Shown in pieces: positions 1 through 5,382 of a stretch of 5,382 bases of DNA. The stretch is taken from positions 1-5,382 of the forward strand of contig CAMFYM010000095.1 in the NCBI GenBank assembly GCA_946002045.1. The letters run 5' to 3'. This DNA comes from an uncultured Clostridia bacterium. Lineage in GTDB: Bacteria > Bacillota > Clostridia > Oscillospirales > Acutalibacteraceae. How positions within the stretch are numbered: position 1 is the stretch's first letter; the number at the start of each line of letters is the position of its first letter. Position numbers and translations under genes: made by a program. Below the pieces are notes generated by a model. That model worked only from the letters and a program-made list of their open reading frames with translations, was not told the origin of the DNA and made no database searches.

Positions 1-1287
1 GAGGCAGGTATGGTTGTTTGGGCAGAAATCCCGTTTATCTCTGTATTTATGGATACTCCGTCTGCAAGGCTTAATACCCTTTCTCAAATGAAGGAGCTTG
101 TTATTCAGTGCTACAATCACCCGTCAATCGTATGTTGGGGTATTGCTAACGAAATTACAATCGGTGAATTAACCGACTCACTTGTTGATAACCTTAACGA
201 GCTTAATGACCTTTGCCATCAGCTTGACAAAACAAGATACACAACTATGGCAAATCTCACTATGGTTGAAATGGATAGCCCTATTAACAGAATTACCGAT
301 ATTCTTTCATACAATCACTACTTTGGCTGGTATATGGGCAGTGTTGAGGATAACGGACCTTGGCTTGATGAATTCCACAAAATGAATCCCGACATTTGCT
401 TAGGATTGTCCGAATACGGCTGTGAGGGTATCCTTGCTTACCACAACGATAATCCTAATGTTCAGGATTATTCTGAGGAATATCAGGCATATTATCACGA
501 GGAAATGCTAAAAACATTTGCTACTCGTCCTTATCTTTGGAGCACTCATGTTTGGAATATGTTTGACTTTGCATCTGATATGCGTGACGAGGGTGGTGTC
601 AAGGGCAGAAACAACAAGGGACTTGTAACCTTTGACAGAAAGACAAAGAAGGACAGCTTTTATGCCTACAAGGCATTTTGGAGCGATGAAAAATTTGTTC
701 ATCTTTGTTCAAGCAGATATGTTGACAGAACAAGCGATGTTGTTACTATCAAGGCATATTCAAATTGTGACAGCGTTACTCTTTTTGTTAACGGACAGGA
801 AACAGAAACAAAATCTGCTGACAAGATTTTTGTATTTGAGGGTGTTAAGCTCCAACCCGGTAAAAACGAGATTAAGGCTGTCAGCAATGACCTTGTTGAC
901 GAAATGGTGCTTAATCTTACAGACACACCAAACGAAAGCTATGTTCTTCAGGAAACAAAGGATAATGTTGGCACAGGCGCTACTAACTGGTTTGCTAAAT
1001 TGCCGGGTTTTGAAGGAATTGACACTGAGGGTGAAATTGAGTACCCTGATGGCGTATTCACCGTTAAGGATAAAATCGGTGATATAATGAAAAATCCTGA
1101 GGGCAAAAAGTTCATTGAGGATATGATGGAAATAATTACAAAGGAAATGAATATGAACATTTCAAAGGGTATGTTCAATATGGCTAAAGGCTTTACTATT
1201 GAAAAGGTATTCCTTATGGCAGGCAGCAGAATACCAAAGGAAGCAATGGTAGCTGTCAGCAAGAAATTAAATCAAATAAAGAAATAA
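1..1287 (+). CDS. GH2 beta-galactosidase/beta-glucuronidase-like glycosidase, 3' part (5' truncated)
   Basis: This is the C-terminal part of a glycoside hydrolase family 2 enzyme, a retaining exo-glycosidase that removes beta-linked galactose, glucuronate or similar sugars. The open frame runs from base 1 (Glu-Ala-Gly precede the Met at 10), so that Met is internal. By comparison with LacZ/UidA, roughly 350-400 N-terminal residues (jelly roll, Ig-like domain, front of the TIM barrel) are missing. Numbering from the Met at 10: VWAEIPF at 3-9 is a barrel strand; the GH2 acid/base signature NHPSIVCWGIANE ends at E48; the nucleophile is E135 in SEYG; the barrel ends near WNMFDF (182-187). Residues about 240-305, with a SNCDSVTLFVNGQ segment, resemble the Ig-like DUF4982 domain. 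A Lys/Met-rich, probably helical extension (about 350-425) ends in NQIKK. No signal peptide can be judged. The substrate cannot be fixed from this fragment. The gene converges on the tadA operon and shares its terminator. Family assignment is very sure; substrate is not. Confidence 0.93.
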   Translation, partial: EAGMVVWAEIPFISVFMDTPSARLNTLSQMKELVIQCYNHPSIVCWGIANEITIGELTDSLVDNLNELNDLCHQLDKTRYTTMANLTMVEMDSPINRITDILSYNHYFGWYMGSVEDNGPWLDEFHKMNPDICLGLSEYGCEGILAYHNDNPNVQDYSEEYQAYYHEEMLKTFATRPYLWSTHVWNMFDFASDMRDEGGVKGRNNKGLVTFDRKTKKDSFYAYKAFWSDEKFVHLCSSRYVDRTSDVVTIKAYSNCDSVTLFVNGQETETKSADKIFVFEGVKLQPGKNEIKAVSNDLVDEMVLNLTDTPNESYVLQETKDNVGTGATNWFAKLPGFEGIDTEGEIEYPDGVFTVKDKIGDIMKNPEGKKFIEDMMEIITKEMNMNISKGMFNMAKGFTIEKVFLMAGSRIPKEAMVAVSKKLNQIKK

Positions 1288-1294
1288 CATCATA

Positions 1295-1312
1295 AAAAAT
1301 GCTGTGTAACAA

Positions 1313-1327
<15 letters not shown>
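1295..1327. terminator. Bidirectional intrinsic terminator between convergent genes
   Basis: A perfect 15-bp stem (1295-1309 pairs with 1313-1327) encloses a 3-base loop, CAA, at 1310-1312. The outer pairs are A:T, so each strand reads a G/C-containing stem followed by a T-tract: TTTTT then CTTTTT on the plus strand, and six T (complement of 1294-1299) on the minus strand. It lies 7 nt after the glycosidase stop. On the minus strand its 5' arm is the last four codons of tadA plus the TAA stop at 1313-1315. It should end transcription from both directions. Confidence 0.9.
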
Positions 1328-1774
<447 letters not shown>

Positions 1775-1775
1775 A

Positions 1776-2804
1776 TTAAACCTGCTTAATAGTCTTAATA
1801 GTCAGCCAAATCAACTCTGCAAAAGGAATAATCATCCAAGGGAAAAGGAAGCAGGAGAACCTTTGCCATATTGTTAAATCGCCGGTATATTCCTTTTTGC
1901 CACGGGCAAATTGCTTTTTAGCAAACAGATAAACAACAGATACTACGCCTAATACTACCCAAGCAACATAAAATGCCGAAATAACGAATTCCGTTACCTT
2001 TTCGCTTGATGCATAAAGCAATATCATTTGCAGTGCAGACATACCGTTATTCAGTCCGTGAATAAAAACAGCAGGCACAATGCTGTCTGTTTTTACCGTT
2101 ATAAAGCCCAAAACAAGTGCAACGCAAAAGGCAAACACAAATTGAGTAAGATTGCCGTGAAGAAGACCGAAAACAATGCTTACTGCCACAACGCCAAAGC
2201 CCTTTCCGTATTTCCTCAAAAGCTGTAACGAGCAACAGCGCATTGCAAACTCCTCGCAAATAGCAGGTACTATTGCTATTGCCACAACGCTTAATATACA
2301 AGCAAATATTGAGTCAGGCTTTAATGTTTCGGTTGGCTGGGATGTTATGCCGATTACATTTTTGAAAAATAGAATTACAAAATTTATTACAACCTGCAAA
2401 ACACAGCAAACAGCCATACCTAAAAATATCCAGCCTGCTGATATTGACGGGCTCAATTTTTTATTAGGAATAACAGGATGTGAATACTTTTTTCTGTTAA
2501 TCAGTGCAACTATGCCAAAGGGCAACGCAACTGCACAAAGGGAAACTGCAATTACTGAAAAGCAGTATTGAAATGAAGCATTACCGTTATAAAGCTTAGT
2601 TAAGCCGGTTACATTGAGCAATAATGCAGATAACACCTGAACAATTAGATATGCAATAATTGCACAACCCATTGTAAAGCTAATCCTTCTTATTTCACGC
2701 CTTTCAGCCTGTGCTCTTTGATAGCGCTCAAGCTCACTATTGGCAAATCCGTTATTGTTATTGCTGCTGTTAAAATTATTGGGATTATAGTAGTATTGTG
2801 ACAT
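1776..2804 (-). CDS. CPBP-family intramembrane glutamic-type protease (CAAX/Abi-like)
   Basis: This is a 342-residue polytopic membrane protein of the CPBP family (CAAX proteases and bacteriocin-processing enzymes; relatives of Rce1 and the MmRce1 archaeal enzyme). All three family motifs are intact: EEFAMR at 184-189 (EExxxR), FGLLH at 212-216 (FxxxH) and HGLNN at 249-253 (HxxxN), so it should be catalytically competent. Hydrophobic segments fall near 42-66, 82-102, 122-147, 167-187, 203-236, 242-262, 271-293 and 313-336. The first 40 residues are soluble, rich in Asn and Tyr, then charged (SELERYQRAQAERREIRR), and probably cytoplasmic. I chose the ATG at 2804 because an AAAGGA site sits 8 nt upstream and because an in-frame ATG at 2939 would overlap the upstream gene by about 130 nt with no family-like sequence. 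Only 4 nt separate it from that gene and 1 nt from tadA. Bacterial CPBP proteins often process peptides, confer bacteriocin self-immunity or act in envelope stress; the substrate here is unknown and no bacteriocin gene is visible. Confidence 0.92.
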   Translation of the reverse strand: MSQYYYNPNNFNSSNNNNGFANSELERYQRAQAERREIRRISFTMGCAIIAYLIVQVLSALLLNVTGLTKLYNGNASFQYCFSVIAVSLCAVALPFGIVALINRKKYSHPVIPNKKLSPSISAGWIFLGMAVCCVLQVVINFVILFFKNVIGITSQPTETLKPDSIFACILSVVAIAIVPAICEEFAMRCCSLQLLRKYGKGFGVVAVSIVFGLLHGNLTQFVFAFCVALVLGFITVKTDSIVPAVFIHGLNNGMSALQMILLYASSEKVTEFVISAFYVAWVVLGVVSVVYLFAKKQFARGKKEYTGDLTIWQRFSCFLFPWMIIPFAELIWLTIKTIKQV

Positions 2805-2818
2805 CAAATCAATCCTTT
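2805..2818 (-). promoter_or_regulatory. Ribosome binding site that fixes the CPBP protease start
   Basis: AAAGGA at 2813-2818 lies 8 nt before the ATG at 2804. It overlaps the last codons and TGA stop (2809-2811) of the preceding gene. This placement supports the shorter 342-residue product over the longer in-frame extension, and suggests re-initiation by ribosomes finishing the upstream gene. Confidence 0.75.
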
Positions 2819-3438
2819 TTTTCTTCCTGAATAAATAAATCCGTAAAGTACGGCAGCTCCTTAATCCAATCACAGTATGTATGCCACTCTGCAAGCTTAT
2901 GATTACGCCTTGCGTAGTAAATATTGCAAAGGTTTTCATAATTAAGAGTACACGTTCTCATTTGATTATATGAGCTTGGGAGAAGCTGAATAATTGTGTA
3001 CCAAAGCTCCTTATCCTTTGTTTCAAGATAGCGAAACCTTAAATCCTCAAGAGTAGCAACAAGGCTCTCCATAGCCTTTATACCCTCCTCATTCATATGG
3101 TCAACAGAAAAATCGGAAAGCTCAAAGGGCTTTGATGTAATCTTATGCATTGTTGAAGTTGAATTAGCAACAGTGCTGACCTTATATGTATCATATTCCT
3201 TCCACCAATAAAGAGGTGCAGTAACATCTACTGTTACAAAAATCATCCTGACAAATTTTCTGTGGTCTGTACCGGCAGAGCAAAGGCGCTTTGCCAAGCT
3301 CAAATCATTTTCACCGAAAACAAATTTGCCATCATCATCAAAATATGAGTCATACCTTGACCAAGAGTTCAACGGATTTCTTGCACCACGGATTGCATTG
3401 TCGAAATTAACAACGCTTGTTCGTTCAATTTTAATCAT
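2809..3438 (-). CDS. Uncharacterised 209-aa protein, probable divergent ThyX-fold homologue
   Basis: I recognise this as a widespread but functionally unassigned Firmicutes/phage-type protein; that is memory, not a search. It has no signal peptide or membrane segment, so it should be cytoplasmic. The order of its conserved blocks parallels flavin-dependent thymidylate synthase (ThyX): AGTDHRKFVRMIFVTVDV (55-72) where ThyX has its GHxSxLEH...FTF block; PLYWWKEYDTYKV (75-87) where ThyX has the Q-x-x-RHR region; ANSTSTMH (91-98) where ThyX has S-x-NE-x-S-x-RY; LLPSSYNQ (152-159), LNYENL (165-170) and ARRNHKLAEWH (176-186) where ThyX has LP...N-x-R-x-L...R...AQxEIR. The key RHR and R-Y residues are replaced and one residue is inserted, so canonical thymidylate synthesis is unlikely. 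W78-W79, Y82, Y85, K86, N92, S95, H98, E184 and H186 are natural candidates for a different site. It starts 1 nt after galU (TGATATG) and ends 4 nt before the CPBP gene. The coding call is very sure, the ThyX relation moderate. Confidence 0.88.
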   Translation of the reverse strand: MIKIERTSVVNFDNAIRGARNPLNSWSRYDSYFDDDGKFVFGENDLSLAKRLCSAGTDHRKFVRMIFVTVDVTAPLYWWKEYDTYKVSTVANSTSTMHKITSKPFELSDFSVDHMNEEGIKAMESLVATLEDLRFRYLETKDKELWYTIIQLLPSSYNQMRTCTLNYENLCNIYYARRNHKLAEWHTYCDWIKELPYFTDLFIQEEKKD

Positions 3439-3439
3439 A

Positions 3440-4315
3440 TCAATCTATATCCTTTGCAATTTTTTTAATTAACTTCTTTAATTCATCCTTTGTATCGGGA
3501 TGCTTTAAGCCAACCTCAATATTAGCCTGAAGAATACCGAATTTGTTGCCCATATCATAACGGGTACCGTCGTAATCAACTGCCACAACTCCCTTTGTTT
3601 GTGCAAGGGTTTTCATTGCGTCTGTCAGCTGAAGCTCGTTATTTGCACCGTTTGGTGTGTTCTCCAAAATATCAAATATTTCCGGTGGCAAAACAACTCT
3701 GCCTAAAATTGAAAAATTTGACATAATTTGGTCAGGCGACGGCTTTTCAATCATATCCGTACAGCTGTAACAATTATCCTCCAGCTCCTCAACCTGAAGA
3801 GAGCAATACTTAACAATATCCTTGCTTGGAACCTCTTTAACACCAACAGCACCCTTGCCGTATTTTTCATAAGCATCACAAAGCTGCTTTGTAACAGGGT
3901 TGTCGGAAATAATAACATCATCTCCGTATAGAACTGCAAAGGGCTCGTTGCCTACAAAGCTCTTTGCACAGAGAACGGCATGGCCTAATCCCTTTGTTTC
4001 CTTTTGGCGTATAAAGTAAATATTGCCAAAATTAGAGCATTGCATAACATCCTCATAAAGCTGCTTTTTGCTGTCATCTGCCTGAAGCCTTGACTCCAGC
4101 TCAATAGAATGGTCAAAGTGGTCCTCAATAGCACCCTTGCCTCTGTTAGTAATAATAAGGACATCCTCTATGCCTGATGCAAACGCTTCCTCAACAATAT
4201 ACTGAATTGCAGGCTTGTCAACAATATTAAGCATTTCCTTTGGTATAGCCTTTGAAGCAGGCAAAACTCTTGTGCCTAAGCCTGCTGCCGGAATTATCGC
4301 TTTTTTTACTCTCAT
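3440..4315 (-). CDS. galU: UTP-glucose-1-phosphate uridylyltransferase GalU
   Basis: GalU makes UDP-glucose from UTP and glucose-1-phosphate in the cytoplasm. UDP-glucose feeds teichoic acid and glycolipid glucosylation, capsule or exopolysaccharide synthesis and the Leloir galactose pathway. At 291 residues it has the normal bacterial length. Visible signatures are the nucleotide-binding loop AAGLGTRVLPASKAIPKEML (10-29), DKPAIQYIVEEA (33-44), the substrate region ETKGLGHAVLCA (106-117), the metal-binding GDD (131-133), IEKP (189-192), NELQLTDA (226-233) and the C-terminal YDMGNKFGILQA (253-264). NELQLTDA, where many homologues read GGEIQLTDA, is a mild variant, not a defect. The ATG at 4315 has AGGAG at 4323-4327, 7 nt upstream, in the 13-nt gap after the RING/DUF2628 gene. 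This is the strongest internal ribosome site of the operon and fits the need for more GalU. The related hexose-nucleotidyltransferase RfbA/RmlA is excluded by the GalU-specific KPAIQY and IEKP context. Confidence 0.96.
   Translation of the reverse strand: MRVKKAIIPAAGLGTRVLPASKAIPKEMLNIVDKPAIQYIVEEAFASGIEDVLIITNRGKGAIEDHFDHSIELESRLQADDSKKQLYEDVMQCSNFGNIYFIRQKETKGLGHAVLCAKSFVGNEPFAVLYGDDVIISDNPVTKQLCDAYEKYGKGAVGVKEVPSKDIVKYCSLQVEELEDNCYSCTDMIEKPSPDQIMSNFSILGRVVLPPEIFDILENTPNGANNELQLTDAMKTLAQTKGVVAVDYDGTRYDMGNKFGILQANIEVGLKHPDTKDELKKLIKKIAKDID
3450..3455 (-). promoter_or_regulatory. Distant ribosome site of the ThyX-like gene, inside galU
   Basis: AAAGGA at 3450-3455 is the only Shine-Dalgarno-like stretch before the ATG at 3438. 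At 11 nt it is further away than usual, and it lies within the final codons of galU (Ala-Lys-Asp). With stop and start separated by a single base, initiation probably depends on ribosomes terminating on galU. Confidence 0.55.
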
Positions 4316-4328
4316 AATGCTTCTCCTG

Positions 4329-5273
4329 TTATTGAATAAATGATGTTACTAAATCAATAATAAGCCAACACAGCATAGGCACAAACAGGTTTGTTCCACC
4401 GATTTTGCCTAAATAAAGCCTCCTCATTTCCTTGGGAGAGATTGACTGTGCAAAAAGTGGGGACTCAAGTGAACCACCGTTTTCTAATGTTTCATCAACC
4501 TTGCCGATAAGAGAAAGCACCCTTGCTCTGTAAAGCTTATCTGCAAAAAGTGCCGTTACTAAATGAATCAGTATTCTAACACCTGCAATAATTGCTATTG
4601 CCGGATATATTTCATTAGCAAGTGTTGTCATTTGCTCTAATAATTCCGTATCGGGATTTAGTAGAAATTCCTGTGACATAATTGTCTGTGCATTTGCACT
4701 GATAAATGCTGTGTAATGGGAAATCTGCTGATAGAATACTCCGTTAACAACAAACTGAACAATAAGGCTGATTGCTAATAATATAATTCCGGGTGTATAA
4801 ATCTTCCTAAACAAAAGATAATACGGTCCGAAAAAAAGACCTCCCCAATTCCACGAAACACTTTTGTTCTTAATAAATTTAGGGATAAAGCGCTGTGAAT
4901 TAGTCCTTACTGTTGCAGCAATATCACAGATTTTTTTGCCCTCAATCTCGCTCTCATCGTTGTCATAGGGAGATGCAGCAGGCATAAACATAGTAGTATA
5001 ACGGTCGCTTTTTGCGTTACTTTGTGGGTTGTTGGTGCCACCGTCAGTATTCTCGTTTGCTTGTGGCTGATTGTCGCCAACGCTCTCCGACTCATTAGAA
5101 AAGCTGTATTCAAATCCGTCCTTATGCTTATCCTCGTTAAAGCAATGACCGAGAGAATTATAACATTCCCTGTGATGAGGAGTGCCGCATTGGGGACAAA
5201 TTACTACTACATCATCAGTATTTGAAAGCTCCTTATGACAAACAGGGCATTTTTCATTAGGTGAAATATACAT
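4329..5273 (-). CDS. Prokaryotic RING-type zinc domain fused to DUF2628 membrane protein
   Basis: This is a 314-residue protein with three parts. Residues 1-50 form a treble-clef zinc domain of the prokaryotic RING type: C9-x2-C12, C26-x2-C29, then H33/H34-R-E-C37 and GHC44, enough ligands for two metal ions. The CPQCGTPHHRECY stretch is the recognisable core. Residues about 52-115 are a low-complexity Asn/Ser/Glu/Asp-rich linker. Residues about 126-180 carry the DUF2628 hallmark (SWNWGGLFFGPYYLLFRKIY, 140-159) followed by a transmembrane helix (161-180). Further membrane segments lie near 222-243 and 294-312. The zinc domain should be cytoplasmic. Function is unknown; prokaryotic RING domains have been proposed as protein-interaction modules related to eukaryotic RING, but no E1, E2 or ubiquitin-like gene is present here. 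The ATG at 5273 has AAGGAAGG 7 nt upstream and a promoter just before it, so it heads the operon. Domain recognition is from motif memory. Confidence 0.9.
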   Translation of the reverse strand: MYISPNEKCPVCHKELSNTDDVVVICPQCGTPHHRECYNSLGHCFNEDKHKDGFEYSFSNESESVGDNQPQANENTDGGTNNPQSNAKSDRYTTMFMPAASPYDNDESEIEGKKICDIAATVRTNSQRFIPKFIKNKSVSWNWGGLFFGPYYLLFRKIYTPGIILLAISLIVQFVVNGVFYQQISHYTAFISANAQTIMSQEFLLNPDTELLEQMTTLANEIYPAIAIIAGVRILIHLVTALFADKLYRARVLSLIGKVDETLENGGSLESPLFAQSISPKEMRRLYLGKIGGTNLFVPMLCWLIIDLVTSFIQ

Positions 5274-5280
5274 TGATAAA

Positions 5281-5288
5281 CCTTCCTT
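5281..5288 (-). promoter_or_regulatory. Strong ribosome binding site of the operon's first gene
   Basis: AAGGAAGG ends 7 nt before the ATG at 5273, an optimal spacing. It is the best Shine-Dalgarno match in the window and confirms the chosen start. Confidence 0.85.
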
Positions 5289-5301
5289 ATATAGTTAGTA
5301 T

Positions 5302-5331
5302 ATTATATCATAACAAACGCAGTCACTTCAA
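5302..5331 (-). promoter_or_regulatory. Extended -10 housekeeping-type promoter for the operon
   Basis: On the minus strand a consensus TATAAT (5302-5307) is preceded by TG one base upstream (5309-5310), giving an extended -10. TTGAAG at 5326-5331 matches four of six -35 consensus bases with an 18-bp spacer. Transcription would start near 5295, leaving a 5' leader of about 22 nt that holds only the ribosome site, so there is no room for a riboswitch. Only 7 genomic bases remain upstream of the -35 before adapter sequence begins, so any upstream operators are outside the window. Confidence 0.8.
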
Positions 5332-5338
5332 GTACAAT

Positions 5339-5382
5339 CTGTCTCTTATACACATCTGACGCTGCCGACGAAGGCTTAGGTG
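5339..5382. other. Illumina Nextera adapter with i5 index (sequencing artefact)
   Basis: Bases 5339-5357 are CTGTCTCTTATACACATCT, the 19-bp Tn5 mosaic end. Bases 5358-5371, GACGCTGCCGACGA, are the reverse complement of the Nextera Read 1 tail. Bases 5372-5379, AGGCTTAG, are the reverse complement of CTAAGCCT, which I recall as i5 index 508. Bases 5380-5382, GTG, begin the P5 side. The four parts are in the exact order of read-through into the library adapter, so this is untrimmed adapter at the contig end. Confidence 0.98.

Noticed and set aside
10..12. ATG at 10 as the true start of the GH2 gene
   Set aside because: The frame is open to base 1, the upstream residues fit the family (Glu-Ala-Gly before MVVWAEIPF), and the protein would lack half of the catalytic barrel.
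508..1262. Open frames on either strand inside the GH2 gene (for example 632-1087 + and 948-1262 -)
   Set aside because: They lie in other frames of a gene with clear family motifs, lack ribosome sites and show no recognisable protein pattern.
1776..2804. CPBP gene as a bacteriocin-immunity or phage-abortive (Abi) locus
   Set aside because: No bacteriocin precursor, transporter, toxin or defence gene is nearby; the neighbours are housekeeping genes.
2805..2939. 45-residue N-terminal extension of the CPBP protease starting at an ATG at 2939
   Set aside because: It overlaps the ThyX-like gene by about 130 nt in another frame, has no family-like sequence, and a good ribosome site supports the start at 2804.
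2809..3438. Annotating this gene as a working flavin-dependent thymidylate synthase (thyX)
   Set aside because: The RHR and R-Y signature residues are not present, so only a fold-level relation can be supported.
4329..5273. A bacterial ubiquitin-like conjugation operon headed by the RING protein
   Set aside because: No E1, E2, deubiquitinase or ubiquitin-like gene is found in the operon; galU, tadA and a CPBP protease do not make such a system.
5339..5357. Tn5 mosaic end as evidence of a native Tn5 or IS50 insertion
   Set aside because: It is followed directly by the Nextera adapter tail, an index and P5 bases, not by IS50 sequence, so it comes from library preparation.

Overview
The window looks like the end of a short-read assembly contig from an AT-rich, Gram-positive anaerobe of the Clostridia, most likely a gut Ruminococcaceae/Oscillospiraceae- or Lachnospiraceae-type organism. 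That placement is an inference. It rests on A/T-rich codon use, strong AGGAG-type ribosome sites, a GH2 glycosidase of the gut-Firmicutes type, and a RING-finger/DUF2628 protein of a kind I associate with Firmicutes. No rRNA or other taxonomic marker is present.

Layout. Positions 1-1287 (+) hold the 3' part of a GH2 beta-galactosidase/beta-glucuronidase-like gene that is cut by the window start. Its two catalytic glutamates, a DUF4982-like domain and a helical C-terminal extension are all visible. A 15-bp perfect hairpin flanked by A- and T-tracts (1295-1327) closes this gene and also the convergent operon. The rest, up to 5273, is one tightly packed minus-strand operon of five genes. In transcription order these are: a membrane protein with an N-terminal prokaryotic RING-type zinc domain and a DUF2628 segment; galU (UTP-glucose-1-phosphate uridylyltransferase); an uncharacterised 209-residue protein that I read as a divergent ThyX-fold homologue lacking the ThyX signature residues; a CPBP-family intramembrane protease; and tadA (tRNA adenosine deaminase). 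Gaps between them are 13, 1, 4 and 1 nt, which implies translational coupling. A good extended -10 promoter (5302-5331) precedes the first gene, so the complete transcription unit, promoter to terminator, is inside the window.

The last 44 bases (5339-5382) are not biological. They match the Tn5 mosaic end, the Nextera Read 1 adapter, an 8-base i5 index and the first 3 bases of the P5 side. Genome sequence ends at 5338.

Functionally, the operon mixes envelope precursor supply (UDP-glucose), two membrane proteins with possible protein quality-control or maturation roles, a decoding enzyme, and an orphan protein. I see no mobile element, CRISPR array, RNA gene or phage module. The items closest to new biology are the ThyX-like protein with a rewritten active-site motif and its linkage to the RING/DUF2628 and CPBP proteins. 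Neither is proof of a new system.
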